Position numbers and translations under genes: made by a program. 64,000 bases of DNA from Azospirillum humicireducens. GTDB taxonomy: Bacteria > Pseudomonadota > Alphaproteobacteria > Azospirillales > Azospirillaceae. The DNA is taken from contig NZ_CP015285.1 in the NCBI RefSeq assembly GCF_001639105.2, positions 2,782,001 to 2,846,000 on the forward strand, written 5' to 3'. Position 1 is the first letter of the stretch. Each line of letters starts with the position of its first letter. Below are positions 9,721 to 18,774 of this stretch, in pieces. The notes beneath the pieces were generated by a model, which had not been told where the DNA came from, did no database searches, and saw only the letters and a list, made by a program, of their open reading frames with translations.

Positions 9721-10968
9721 ATGTCTCCCGTTCTTCGGCCGCGCAAGGCCGCCATCGCTTTCATCCTCGTCACCGCAGCGCTCGACATCGTCGCCATGGG
9801 CATCGTCATTCCGGTGCTGCCGGCGCTGATCGAGGAGTTCGCCGGACCCGACGCACAGGCCGGCACCATCAACGGTGCCCTGGTGGCGCTGTGGGCGCTG
9901 ATGCAGTTCTTCTGCTCCCCCATCATCGGCTCGCTCTCGGACCGCTACGGGCGGCGGCCGGTGATCCTGCTGTCCGCCCTGGGGCTGGCGGTGGATTATG
10001 TGCTGATCGCGGTGGCGCCGAATCTGTGGTGGCTGGTGATCGGCCGGGCGATTGCCGGCATCACCTCTTCCAGCTTCACCACCGTGTTCGCCTATATGGC
10101 CGACGTGACGCCGCCGGAGCAGCGGGCGCGGGCCTATGGCCTGATCGGCGCCGCCTTCAGCGCCGGTTTCATCGCCGGCCCCCTCCTGGGCGGATTGTTG
10201 GGAGAATTGTCGCCGCGGGCCCCCTTCTGGGCGGCCGGGGCACTCAGCGGCCTGGCCTTCCTCTACGGCCTTGCCGTTCTGCCGGAATCGCTGGCGCCGG
10301 AAAACCGGATGGCCTTTTCGTGGCGCCGGGCCAATCCGTTCGGCGCGCTGCGCCTGCTGCGGTCCCATGCCGAGCTGTCGGGGCTGGCTCTGGTCAATTT
10401 CATGCTGCACTTCTCCCACAATGTCTTTCCCGCCGTTTTCGTCCTCTATGCCGGGCATCGCTACGGCTGGAGCGCCTTGGATGTCGGGCTTCTGCTGGCG
10501 GTGGTCGGCGCGCTGGACATGGTGATGCAGGGGCTGGTCGTGTCCCATGTGGTGACGAGAATGGGCGACCGCGGCACGATGGTGGTTGGCCTGTTCGGCG
10601 GGGCCGTCGGGCTGGCCTGCATGGGGCTGGCGCCGGACGGTGGATGGTTCGCGCTGTCGATCCTGCCGGCCTCGCTGTGGGGGCTGGCCATGCCGACCCT
10701 CCAATCGCTGATGACGCAGCGGGTCTCCCCCTCGGAACAAGGGCAATTGCAGGGCGCCAACATGAGCGTGGCGAGCGTCGCCGGCATCCTGGCGCCGCTG
10801 GTCTTCGGAGCGGTCTATTCCGCCTCCGTCGGGGCGGATCCGCTGTTCCGCCACGCGGGAGCAGCCTTCGTCATCGCCGCGCTGGTGCTGTTGCTGGGAG
10901 CGGTGATCGGCTGGACGGTGGCGCGCCGCAACGGCCGGGCGGAGGAGGCGGACGGCGCAGCGGCCTGA
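9721..10968 (+). CDS. MFS transporter, TetA-like drug:proton antiporter
   Basis: Twelve-helix major facilitator of 415 residues. The loop between helices 2 and 3 carries motif A (GSLSDRYGRRPVILLS), and helix 1 begins with LDIVAMGIVIPVLPALI, both typical of the TetA/DHA1 exporter group. The substrate cannot be deduced; similarity to tetracycline pumps is at family level only. The ATG at 9721 has AAGG seven bases upstream; longer upstream reading is low in protein-like sequence. A weak hairpin follows the gene. Confidence 0.88.
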   Translation: MSPVLRPRKAAIAFILVTAALDIVAMGIVIPVLPALIEEFAGPDAQAGTINGALVALWALMQFFCSPIIGSLSDRYGRRPVILLSALGLAVDYVLIAVAPNLWWLVIGRAIAGITSSSFTTVFAYMADVTPPEQRARAYGLIGAAFSAGFIAGPLLGGLLGELSPRAPFWAAGALSGLAFLYGLAVLPESLAPENRMAFSWRRANPFGALRLLRSHAELSGLALVNFMLHFSHNVFPAVFVLYAGHRYGWSALDVGLLLAVVGALDMVMQGLVVSHVVTRMGDRGTMVVGLFGGAVGLACMGLAPDGGWFALSILPASLWGLAMPTLQSLMTQRVSPSEQGQLQGANMSVASVAGILAPLVFGAVYSASVGADPLFRHAGAAFVIAALVLLLGAVIGWTVARRNGRAEEADGAAA

Positions 10969-10992
10969 CCGGCCCTGTTCCCGGCCGGCTTT
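10969..10992 (+). terminator. Weak terminator after the MFS gene
   Basis: CCGGCC at 10969-10974 pairs with GGCCGG at 10983-10988 across an eight-base loop, then CTTTCC. It is short with only three Ts, so termination may be partial. Confidence 0.4.
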
Positions 10993-11159
10993 CCTATGGG
11001 GCAACCCTTGCGCCGGCTGTGGGGCGTCCCACATAGCTGCCCACACTCCCGCACAATGTCCCATTGCTCCGCTGCGTTATCAGCGGTGGGAATTTGCGGG
11101 CCGACAGGGTAAGACTGTCGGCTTCCATCCGCATCGACAGCTGAGACCCGGAGAACGCG

Positions 11160-13286
11160 ATGCTCGCGGCCCCCAACCTGTTCGCCCACCGCCCGGACCG
11201 GAGCGTGCGCCCCAAGGCGGCACCCTTCCTGCCGATGTCGCGTGCGGAAATGGAGCGGCTGGGCTGGGACCAGTGCGACGTCATCGTCGTCACCGGCGAC
11301 GCCTATGTCGATCATCCCAGCTTCGGCATGGCGATCATCGGCCGGCTGCTGGAATCGCAGGGCCTGCGCGTCGGCATCATCGCCCAGCCGGACTGGAGCA
11401 GTGCGGAGCCGTTCAAGATCCTGGGCAAGCCGCGGCTGTTCTGGGGCGTGACCGGCGGCAACATGGATTCGATGGTCAACCACTACACGGCCGACCGCCG
11501 CCTGCGCCACAACGACAGCTACACCCCGAACGACGAGGGCGGAAAGCGGCCGGACCGCGCCGTCATCGTCTATTCCCAGCGCTGCCGCGAAGCCTTCAAG
11601 GACGTGCCCATCGTGCTGGGCGGCATCGAAGCGTCCTTGCGCCGCATCGCCCAGTACGATCACTGGAGCGAGAAGATCCGCCGCTCCGTCCTGGTCGATT
11701 CCAAGGCGGACATGCTGGTCTACGGCAATGCCGAACGCGCCATCATCGAGATCGCGCAGCGCGCGCTGAACGGGGAATCGCCGAAGGCGATGACCGACAT
11801 CCGCGGCACCGCCATCATGCGCTCCTCCCTGCCGGAAGGCTGGACGGTGGTCGACAGCAGCTCCATCGACGATCCGTCGGCGCCGGTGTCGCCGCGGGCC
11901 GCCGGCGCCGACCGCATGGTGGTGCGGCTGCCCAGCTACGAGCAGGTGACGGCCGACAAGGTGCTCTATGCCCATGCCAGCCGCGTCCTGCACCAGGAGA
12001 GCAACCCCGGCAACGCCCGCGCCCTGGTCCAGCGCCACGGCGACCGCGACGTCTGGCTGAACCCGCCGCCGATCCCGCTGGAAACCAACGAGATGGATGG
12101 CGTCTACGACCTGCCCTATGCGCGGGCGCCCCACCCGTCCTATGGCGACGCGCGCATCCCGGCCTGGGAGATGATCCGCTTCTCCGTCAACATCATGCGC
12201 GGCTGTTTTGGCGGCTGTTCCTTCTGCTCGATCACCGAGCATGAGGGGCGCATCATCCAGAGCCGGTCCGAAGGCTCGATCCTGCGCGAGATCGAGCTTA
12301 TCCGCGACAAGACCAAGGGCTTCACCGGCGTCATCTCCGACATGGGCGGGCCGACCGCCAACATGTATCGCCTCGCCTGCAAGGACAAGGAGACGGAATC
12401 CGTCTGCCGGCGTCCGTCCTGCGTCTTCCCGGACATCTGCAAGAACCTGAACACCGACCATTCCTCGCTGGTGCAGCTCTACCGCAAGGCCCGCGCGGTG
12501 CCGGGGGTGAAGAAGATCCACATCGCGTCCGGCCTGCGCTACGACCTTGCGGTGCGGAATCCTGAATATGTGAAGGAACTGGTGACCCACCATGTCGGCG
12601 GTTACCTGAAGATCGCGCCGGAACACACCGAACCCGGTCCGCTGGCCAAGATGATGAAGCCCGGCATGGGCGCCTACGACGAGTTCAAGCGGATGTTCGA
12701 CAAGGCGGCGAAGGAGGCGGGGAAGAAGCTCTACCTGATCCCCTACTTCATCGCCGCCCATCCCGGCACCACGGACGAGGACATGATGAACCTCGCCTTG
12801 TGGCTGAAGCGGAACGGCTTCAAGGCGGATCAGGTGCAGACCTTCCTGCCCTCGCCGATGTCGCTGGCGACGGCGATGTACCACAGCGAGCGCAATCCCC
12901 TGCGTCCGGTCCGCCGCGTCGGGTCGGAACTGGTGTCGTCGGCGAAGGGGCTGAAGCAGCGCCGGCTGCATAAGGCCTTCCTGCGCTACCATGATCCGGA
13001 GAACTGGCCGATCCTGCGCGAGGCGCTGAAGCGCCTGGGCCGCGAGGACCTGATCGGGCCGGGCGAGGAGCAGCTTATCCCGGCCTGGCAGCCGGTGGGG
13101 GCGACGGCCAAGCCGCGGGAGAAGGGGCCGAAAGGCAAGACCTTCCTGACCCAGCAGGCCGGCCAGGGACGCCGCGTGGTGCCGCCGGTGGGCAAGCCAT
13201 CGGGGGCGAAGCCGTCGGGAGGCAATCCCTCGGCGCCCAAACCGTCCGGCATGAAGCCGCGCCAGACGAATTTGAAAGGACGTTAA
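11160..13286 (+). CDS. YgiQ family radical SAM protein
   Basis: Radical S-adenosylmethionine enzyme of 708 residues in the YgiQ (UPF0313) family, whose substrate is unknown. The N-terminal domain starts with the family pattern ([14 protein letters not shown], then [14 protein letters not shown]). The iron-sulfur cluster motif is CFGGCSFC (C-x3-C-x2-C), preceded by FSVNIMRGC. The ATG at 11160 has GGAGA five bases upstream. The last 45 residues form a basic tail with repeated KPSG units, likely disordered. It stands alone, with no obvious operon partners. Confidence 0.93.
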   Translation: MLAAPNLFAHRPDRSVRPKAAPFLPMSRAEMERLGWDQCDVIVVTGDAYVDHPSFGMAIIGRLLESQGLRVGIIAQPDWSSAEPFKILGKPRLFWGVTGGNMDSMVNHYTADRRLRHNDSYTPNDEGGKRPDRAVIVYSQRCREAFKDVPIVLGGIEASLRRIAQYDHWSEKIRRSVLVDSKADMLVYGNAERAIIEIAQRALNGESPKAMTDIRGTAIMRSSLPEGWTVVDSSSIDDPSAPVSPRAAGADRMVVRLPSYEQVTADKVLYAHASRVLHQESNPGNARALVQRHGDRDVWLNPPPIPLETNEMDGVYDLPYARAPHPSYGDARIPAWEMIRFSVNIMRGCFGGCSFCSITEHEGRIIQSRSEGSILREIELIRDKTKGFTGVISDMGGPTANMYRLACKDKETESVCRRPSCVFPDICKNLNTDHSSLVQLYRKARAVPGVKKIHIASGLRYDLAVRNPEYVKELVTHHVGGYLKIAPEHTEPGPLAKMMKPGMGAYDEFKRMFDKAAKEAGKKLYLIPYFIAAHPGTTDEDMMNLALWLKRNGFKADQVQTFLPSPMSLATAMYHSERNPLRPVRRVGSELVSSAKGLKQRRLHKAFLRYHDPENWPILREALKRLGREDLIGPGEEQLIPAWQPVGATAKPREKGPKGKTFLTQQAGQGRRVVPPVGKPSGAKPSGGNPSAPKPSGMKPRQTNLKGR

Positions 13287-13381
13287 CGTTCGGCGCGGCT
13301 CCGCTGTTCCCGCTATGGTCCGGTGTTTGGGTTGTGCTACGGTGGGCTCGCCCTATCGACAGGTGAGAGAGCCGTGGCGGG

Positions 13382-13786
13382 ATGCTTGTAATCGGCGAGG
13401 CGCAGCTTAACCGCATGGTCCTTGCCGACCGGGCGCTGCTGGTTCGGGATGTCCAGGATCACTTGACCCGATATCGGCCGTCGATCGTTGCGGCTTATCC
13501 TGCCGGTTATCTGCGCTGGGTCATCGGTGACAGCCTGGACATCGCCAGCCGCTTCGGCATCGACGATGTCCGGATGCTTCGCGTCTTCGTGCGGCTGCGC
13601 TGGGACATTGCGCCGGGATTTTACAAGCAACCCGATATCGCCGCCGTCCTGTCCAACACCGCCCTGCCCGCGTCGGAACGATTTGCCGTTCTGGGAGGCG
13701 ACCGCTATGCCGATGCATGGAACGACGCCTGCCGTTTTGATTCGCCAGCGGAGTGGCGGGAGCGCTATTGGCAGGATTCGCCATGA
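13382..13786 (+). CDS. Accessory protein of a toxin cassette
   Basis: A 134-residue soluble protein with no signal peptide or membrane helix. The N-terminal MLVIGEAQLNRM followed by a helical segment, then FGIDDVRMLRVFVRLRW and a C-terminal ERFAVLGGDRYADAW, resembles small proteins often encoded just ahead of type VI or Rhs-linked effectors in other proteobacteria; this resemblance is from memory and was not searched. GAGAGAG lies ten bases before the ATG. Its stop overlaps the start of the nuclease gene (ATGA), showing translational coupling. A loading or adaptor role is inferred. Confidence 0.75.
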   Translation: MLVIGEAQLNRMVLADRALLVRDVQDHLTRYRPSIVAAYPAGYLRWVIGDSLDIASRFGIDDVRMLRVFVRLRWDIAPGFYKQPDIAAVLSNTALPASERFAVLGGDRYADAWNDACRFDSPAEWRERYWQDSP

Positions 13787-14682
13787 CGGAGGCTTACAAC
13801 GACGCCTTGCAGGAGCAGGCCAAGAAAAAGATCTGGGACACCGTCAAAGAAGAAGCGAAAGGAATGTCTCCCGCCGATTACCTGGAATTGACTGCGGACA
13901 TAACGGGCATCTTCGATCCGACGCCGCTCAGCGACGCGGTGGGCGGAACGATAGCGCTGGCGCGAGGCGATCTCCTGGGTGCCGCCCTGTCGGTCGCCAG
14001 CTTCATTCCCTATGCGGGCGACGCCTTGGCGAAGCCGGCCAAGATCGCCAGGCGCGCTCCCAAAACGGCGAAGCTGGTCGAGGCGTTGCTCAGCAGGGGC
14101 GACAACCTCGCAAAGGCGGGCGAGAAGGCCCTGAAGGAAGCCTTCACCCTTTCCCAGGTGGCGGTGGCGCGGCAAAAGGCGTTGAAGCGGGTCCAGCAGG
14201 CCATGCTCGATGCGCGAAACAAGGTGCCCGGCTGCAAGGACTGCAAAAAGCTGGTGGACAAGGGGACGACGCGGACATTGCAGATGCCTGCGACGGGCGG
14301 CTCATGGAAAACGCCGGACGGCCTGTCGCCGGCCAACGGAACAGGAACCTTCACATTCGGGTCGCCGGCCACTCTTCCTGACGGCCGCGTGGTGAACTCC
14401 ATCGATTTCAAAGGCGGATTTCCGGACTTCGACAAATATGTCTATGGCGGAAAGAAATACAATCTTTGGGAGGTGTCAGGCAACGCCAGTACCGACGCAA
14501 GGCGTCTTGAAGAAATGATGCTGAAGGTCGATCCGAATTGGACCGCTCCGAGCAAAAAATACACGCTCCATCATTTCGAGGATGGTACGGTCGGTTATGT
14601 GCCCAAGGAAATCCATGACCGTACCGCGGGCGGCGTTGCGCATACCGGCGGCAATTCCATGATCAACAACGACCTGTTCTGA
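13783..14682 (+). CDS. Polymorphic toxin with C-terminal HNH/ENDO VII (LHH-type) nuclease domain
   Basis: Predicted antibacterial DNase of 299 residues. Residues 35-90 (FDPTPLSDAVGGTIALARGD, then FIPYAGDALAKPAK) match the hydrophobic pretoxin region seen before many polymorphic toxin tips. The C-terminal domain carries the LHH signature (YTLHHFEDG, histidines 263 and 264), then VPKEIHD and a terminal HTGGNS with histidine 287, the expected metal and catalytic residues. A CKDC pair lies near residue 150. No PAAR, Rhs or signal peptide is present, so export must use a separate carrier. It starts inside the preceding stop codon and is followed ten bases later by the immunity gene. Confidence 0.85.
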   Translation: MTEAYNDALQEQAKKKIWDTVKEEAKGMSPADYLELTADITGIFDPTPLSDAVGGTIALARGDLLGAALSVASFIPYAGDALAKPAKIARRAPKTAKLVEALLSRGDNLAKAGEKALKEAFTLSQVAVARQKALKRVQQAMLDARNKVPGCKDCKKLVDKGTTRTLQMPATGGSWKTPDGLSPANGTGTFTFGSPATLPDGRVVNSIDFKGGFPDFDKYVYGGKKYNLWEVSGNASTDARRLEEMMLKVDPNWTAPSKKYTLHHFEDGTVGYVPKEIHDRTAGGVAHTGGNSMINNDLF

Positions 14683-14692
14683 AGGAGGCGCA

Positions 14693-15190
14693 ATGTCTTT
14701 CCAGATTCCGCCGGAGACGTTGGCATACTGGCAGCGCACGGGAATGGAACCGGCGAGTGACGCCGACATTGCCCTGCTCGAACAGCGGCTTGGCGGGAAG
14801 GCACCGGCGAGCTACGCGGACTTCATGAAGACCTATGGCAGCGTCGAGTTCGCCTTTCGCATCAAGAACGGCTTCGACTATGTATATCGGATGGGCGACA
14901 GAACCGAACAGCGCAGCGAGGCTGTTTCCGTCATCAAGTCTCCAGAGCAGGCGTTGAAATATTATGACGGAATGAAAAATGATCCCAAAATCAGCATTCC
15001 AGAATATCTCCTGCCGTTCGCCATGGACTATGGGCAGGGCGAGTTGCTGATCGAGTTCGGACAGCCGACAGAACGGGTATATTATTGGAACTTCGACAAT
15101 CACGATTGGGAAAGCGGCGAAACGGAACTGGGCTTCGTTGCCGACAGCTTCACGGATTTCATAAACGGTTTGAAGAAATTCGACGGTTGA
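14693..15190 (+). CDS. SMI1/KNR4 (SUKH) family immunity protein
   Basis: A 165-residue acidic cytoplasmic protein with the SUKH pattern: DADIALLEQRLGGKAPASYADFMKTYG at the N-terminus (helix, then LP..Y..FL-type turn), a central strand-rich part, and a C-terminal VADSFTDFINGLKK helix. SUKH proteins neutralise nuclease toxins encoded next to them. The start has a strong GAAGGAGG and lies ten bases after the nuclease gene. Base composition is visibly AT-richer than the surroundings, a sign of recent acquisition. Neutralisation of the neighbouring nuclease is inferred from position. Confidence 0.85.
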   Translation: MSFQIPPETLAYWQRTGMEPASDADIALLEQRLGGKAPASYADFMKTYGSVEFAFRIKNGFDYVYRMGDRTEQRSEAVSVIKSPEQALKYYDGMKNDPKISIPEYLLPFAMDYGQGELLIEFGQPTERVYYWNFDNHDWESGETELGFVADSFTDFINGLKKFDG

Positions 15191-15200
15191 GGAGCCTGTG

Positions 15201-15815
15201 ATGGGCGATCCGTACGCGAAGATCCTGAGCACGGATTTCGAGAACCTGCCCGACCCTGTCCGTCGGCATTATCTCGCGCCGCCGATCCTGAGTTTCGCCG
15301 TCCGGCAGACCGGCAACGGTTTCGCGCTGGCAAATCCCGGAGAAGCCGACCGACCGGCCCCGGAGGCCCTCATGCCCAAACTCGGCGTCAAGAGCTGGCG
15401 CGACGGTGGAACGCTGGGCATTATCTATGAGGGTGTGTCGATGCGGGACATGCTGACCTTGCTGCTTCAGCATCCGACCGACGCCCAATCCCTGGCCGCG
15501 AGAGCCTGGACACGCACGCGGACGCCGATCTTCGTCCGCCTGTCGCGCTATGTGGATTTCTCGGACATCAGCGAGGTTCGATTCCGTGCCGGCCGCGACG
15601 GGGTCGGACGCATCAGCGCCTGCCTGCGCGGCAGCACGGGGCGGGGTGTGGCATCGATGTCCGGACGGCTGTCCGCCGCAGCGCGGAAGACAGCCGAAGC
15701 CCTCGGGGCGGGGTCCTGGATCATGGATTTCGGTATTCTTCCGGACGGGTCCATACGCATCGTCGACATCAATCCGGGCCTCACCCGGCAGGACATCGCC
15801 GCAATCAAGGCCTGA
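15201..15815 (+). CDS. ATP-grasp-like protein of the toxin cassette
   Basis: A 204-residue protein, not firmly recognised. Its second half resembles the C-terminal lobe of ATP-grasp proteins of the D123/R2K type: IFVRLSRYVDFSDISEVRF reads like the conserved R and E-x-R strands, and DFGILPDGSIRIVDINPG carries the paired acidic and Asn residues that bind magnesium-ATP. The N-terminal lobe is short and no clear ATP lysine is seen, so it may be degenerate. GAGGAG lies six bases before the ATG (a GTG at 15198 is adjacent). It follows the immunity gene by ten bases and may be a second immunity or modifying protein. Confidence 0.65.
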   Translation: MGDPYAKILSTDFENLPDPVRRHYLAPPILSFAVRQTGNGFALANPGEADRPAPEALMPKLGVKSWRDGGTLGIIYEGVSMRDMLTLLLQHPTDAQSLAARAWTRTRTPIFVRLSRYVDFSDISEVRFRAGRDGVGRISACLRGSTGRGVASMSGRLSAAARKTAEALGAGSWIMDFGILPDGSIRIVDINPGLTRQDIAAIKA

Positions 15816-15834
15816 GTGCCCCCTCCCCTTCGCT

Positions 15835-16236
15835 TCACACGAACAGTTCCATCGTCTGCGGCACGTTGCGCGGCGTCTCCCCAGCCAGGATGGCGCGGGC
15901 GACGTCGACGGCGGCGAGCAGACCGCTTTCGGTGAAGGGCTTGGGCAGACAGCCGATGCCGGTCAGCGGGCCGTCCTTCTTCAACTCGTCGCGGAAGGAC
16001 GTGATGAACAGGCAGGGTACGCCCAGTGCGTTCAAGCCGCGCGCGGCGTCTATGCCGTTGGTGCCCATGCCCAGATGCACGTCGACCAGCGCCAGGTCCG
16101 GCTTGTCGGCCTCTGCCAGTTCCATGGCCTCGGTCGCCGTGATGGCCGGGCCGACGACGCTGTGGCCGACGGATTCCAGGTAGAGCTGCTGTTCCAGCGC
16201 GATCAGCACCTCGTCCTCCACCAACAGGATCTTCAT
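15835..16236 (-). CDS. Single-domain response regulator
   Basis: A 133-residue stand-alone CheY-like receiver. The phosphoacceptor is the Asp in LALVDVHLG, the acidic pocket is VEDE near residue 8, and the switch lysine is in CLPKPF. There is no output domain, so it must act through protein contacts. It overlaps the stop of the upstream kinase by four bases (ATGA), so that kinase is its likely partner. Receivers of this kind next to HisKA_2 kinases often work as phosphate sinks or relays; which applies here is not visible. Confidence 0.92.
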   Translation of the reverse strand: MKILLVEDEVLIALEQQLYLESVGHSVVGPAITATEAMELAEADKPDLALVDVHLGMGTNGIDAARGLNALGVPCLFITSFRDELKKDGPLTGIGCLPKPFTESGLLAAVDVARAILAGETPRNVPQTMELFV

Positions 16237-18116
16237 CCGTCGATCTCCTCGGCGGAGGAGGCTTCCAGCATCGGTCCCGCGTCGGGCATCGGAAGTTCGA
16301 TCCGGAAGGTGGTTCCCTGCGGCGTGGTGTCGATGTCCACGCTGGCCCGGATCTGGCCGGCGAGGCTGGAGATCAGGCGCATGCCCAGACTGCGGCTCTT
16401 GCGGATGTCGAAGTTGGACGGCAGTCCCGGACCGCGGTCAGACACGGTCAGGAACAGGTCGTCGGCCTCGCGCCGGAAGGTCACCGTCACCCGTGCCGGT
16501 CCGTCTCCGCGATGTTTGACCGCGTTGGTGATCAGCTCGTTCGCGATCAGGCCCAGCGGTGCGGCATGGTCGATCGGCAGATCGATGACCTCAGAGCGCA
16601 CGGCGATGTCGCACATGCTCTCGCCGCCGGACGCGCGGGCCAGATCCTCGCACAGCTCGTTGAGATAGGTGCCGAACTCGATGGTCTGGAACTGGTCGGC
16701 CTGATAGAGCCGGTTGTGGACGCGGGCGATCGCCTCGATGCGGCTGCGGGCGTCCTGGAAATGCACCCTCACCGCCTCGTCCGGCAGGCTGAGGGTCTGC
16801 AGGGTCAGAAGGCTGGACACCAGCTGCAGGCTGTTCTTGACGCGGTGATTGACCTCGCGCAGCAGGGTCGATTTCTGGCTTACCAGCTTGCGCAGGGCCG
16901 CCTCCATCGACTTGATCTCCGTCACGTCGATGTGCATCAGCACCGTGCCGCCGAAGGGGCCGGCCGGCATGGGGGCGGCAAGACAGCGGAACCAGTGTTG
17001 GTTGCCGGTGACATATTCCGCCGACACCGGCGGCCCGCCGCCGCTCAGCAGCCTGCGCAAGCCCTCCATCACGTCGTCCGCCCGCGGGTCGGCGGTCTGG
17101 CCCTTGCCGCAATGGTCGAGGTAATCGTCGCCGACGATGCAGCCCTGGCCGAGAAAGATCGTCTCCGGTCCTGCTTCGGCCCAGGCGCGGTTGACCGAGA
17201 CGATGTGGCCGGACCGGTCGAGCACGGCGATGAAGGCGGGAAGCGCATCCAGCGTCGCCTTGGTCTGCTCGGCCAGCTGCCGCATGGCGAGCGCGCTGGC
17301 CCGCAGCTCCTCACGGGTGCGGCGGCGTTCGGTGATGTCGCGCAGGATGCCGGTGATGAAGCTGCGGCCTTCCGATTCCCAGCGCGCCATCGACAGCTCC
17401 AGGTCGATGTGGCTGCGGTCGCGGCGCCGGCCGGTCAGTTCGACCGGCTGGGTGACCGCATCCAGGCGGCCGGAACCGTCCGGGCCGCTGTGATCGGCCA
17501 TGGCGATCCAGTCCGGCGCGTCGTCGCCCAGCAGCACGGTCACGCTCTGCCCGATCAGTTCCTCCGGGCGATAGTCGAACTGGCGGGTGGCGGCGCCGTT
17601 CATCCACTGCACCATGCCGCGGGTGTCGGTGGTGACGATGGCGTCGGGAGCGGTGTCGACGATGGCGCGGTAGCGGGCGTCGCGCTGCTCGCGCAGGACG
17701 CGCTCCCGGTTCACCGACGCGGTGACGTCGGTCACCTGGATCAGGCAGCGCGCCTCCCCGCCGGTCGCATGCGCATGGGCCGGCAGCGGACGGATCACCA
17801 CATTGTGGACCATCCGCCGCCCGTCCGGCAGGCGCAGCGGGAACAGCATCGGGTTCAGCGTGTGGGACAGCACGCCGGGCGCCCCGGTCGCCAGCGTGTC
17901 GCGCACGGCGATGTGCAGGCGCGATTCGCGCAGGTTCGGCAGCGCATCGAACAGGTCATGCCCGAGGATTTCCCGGGCGGTCAGGGTGGAGGCCTGCTCC
18001 ATCCAGCCGTTCCAGTACAGCACCCGGCAATGGCGGTCGAGAAGCAGGATACCGGCATCGAGCGCACCCAGGACATCCAGGGCCCACATCGGTTGTTCAG
18101 GCAATCTGGGGACCAT
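16233..18116 (-). CDS. PAS-domain sensor histidine kinase, HisKA_2 type
   Basis: Cytoplasmic-looking sensor kinase with three PAS domains (about residues 15-135, 150-275 and 285-405) and a catalytic core of the HisKA_2 class (LREVNHRVKNSLQLVSSLL, with phosphoacceptor His in NHRVKN) plus an HATPase domain with NELITNAVKH and DRGPGLP motifs. The ATG at 18116 is preferred because it overlaps the cheC stop by only 20 bases; an in-frame ATG at 18170 would overlap by 74 and lacks a ribosome site. No membrane helices are seen. It forms an operon with cheC upstream and a lone receiver downstream. Confidence 0.9.
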   Translation of the reverse strand: MVPRLPEQPMWALDVLGALDAGILLLDRHCRVLYWNGWMEQASTLTAREILGHDLFDALPNLRESRLHIAVRDTLATGAPGVLSHTLNPMLFPLRLPDGRRMVHNVVIRPLPAHAHATGGEARCLIQVTDVTASVNRERVLREQRDARYRAIVDTAPDAIVTTDTRGMVQWMNGAATRQFDYRPEELIGQSVTVLLGDDAPDWIAMADHSGPDGSGRLDAVTQPVELTGRRRDRSHIDLELSMARWESEGRSFITGILRDITERRRTREELRASALAMRQLAEQTKATLDALPAFIAVLDRSGHIVSVNRAWAEAGPETIFLGQGCIVGDDYLDHCGKGQTADPRADDVMEGLRRLLSGGGPPVSAEYVTGNQHWFRCLAAPMPAGPFGGTVLMHIDVTEIKSMEAALRKLVSQKSTLLREVNHRVKNSLQLVSSLLTLQTLSLPDEAVRVHFQDARSRIEAIARVHNRLYQADQFQTIEFGTYLNELCEDLARASGGESMCDIAVRSEVIDLPIDHAAPLGLIANELITNAVKHRGDGPARVTVTFRREADDLFLTVSDRGPGLPSNFDIRKSRSLGMRLISSLAGQIRASVDIDTTPQGTTFRIELPMPDAGPMLEASSAEEIDG

Positions 18117-18774
18117 GCGGCGTTCCGGCGGATGTGGGGTCTTGGGAGGCGATGTCTTCGATGAAGGCATGGATCAGCAGCTTCAGCGACTCCAGCGAGG
18201 AGACGCCCATCAGCAAGGCGATGTAGCCGCGGATGCTGCGGCTGCGGATCGTGAAGTCGATATAGAGGAACAGCACCAGCTCGTCCGCGCTTCCCACCTT
18301 GTCCTTGAGGATGTTGGCGCCGTCGCCGCGCAGCACCGCGGGCAGCGAGATGGTCAGCCGGTCCTTCAGGGCGTTGGCGACCACGACGAGGCAGCCGTTC
18401 AGGATGATGTTGCCGATCTCCGCCAGAGCATCCTGCTCCAGATCGACGATCTCGGCCAGGGTCAGGTCCCCGCCCAGCACCGCGCGGGCCAACTCCAGGC
18501 TGTTGGCCTCCGGAAAGATCAGCATGGCGCGCCCGTCGAAGGAGCCGTGGAACTGCTGCTCAACCGCCACCAGCCCGCTGCGCTCCCGTGCGCTCAGGAA
18601 ATCGGACGCTTCCTGCCGGCTGACGATGTCCACGGTCGGGACGGACAGCAGAACCTGGTCGTTGACCATGCGGCTGAGATGGGTGGCGGCACGGCCAACC
18701 CCCATGTTCACCAACTCGGTCAGCGCGTCGCGCTCCAGGTCGGTCAGTTCCACCATCTCTCGGCGCCTGTTCAT
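18097..18774 (-). CDS. cheC: CheC-type chemotaxis protein phosphatase
   Basis: CheC removes phosphate from CheY-P. The 225-residue protein carries both active-site motifs of the family, D-x3-E-x2-N: DALTELVN near the start and DALAEIGN in the middle, followed by the usual GVGRAATHLSRM and NIILNGCL helices. An in-frame GTG at 18792 and an ATG at 18756 are other possible starts. It is longer at the C-terminus than typical CheC. It is placed ahead of a PAS kinase and a single receiver rather than in a che operon, so it may dephosphorylate that receiver. Activity is inferred. Confidence 0.85.
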   Translation of the reverse strand: MNRRREMVELTDLERDALTELVNMGVGRAATHLSRMVNDQVLLSVPTVDIVSRQEASDFLSARERSGLVAVEQQFHGSFDGRAMLIFPEANSLELARAVLGGDLTLAEIVDLEQDALAEIGNIILNGCLVVVANALKDRLTISLPAVLRGDGANILKDKVGSADELVLFLYIDFTIRSRSIRGYIALLMGVSSLESLKLLIHAFIEDIASQDPTSAGTPHGPQIA

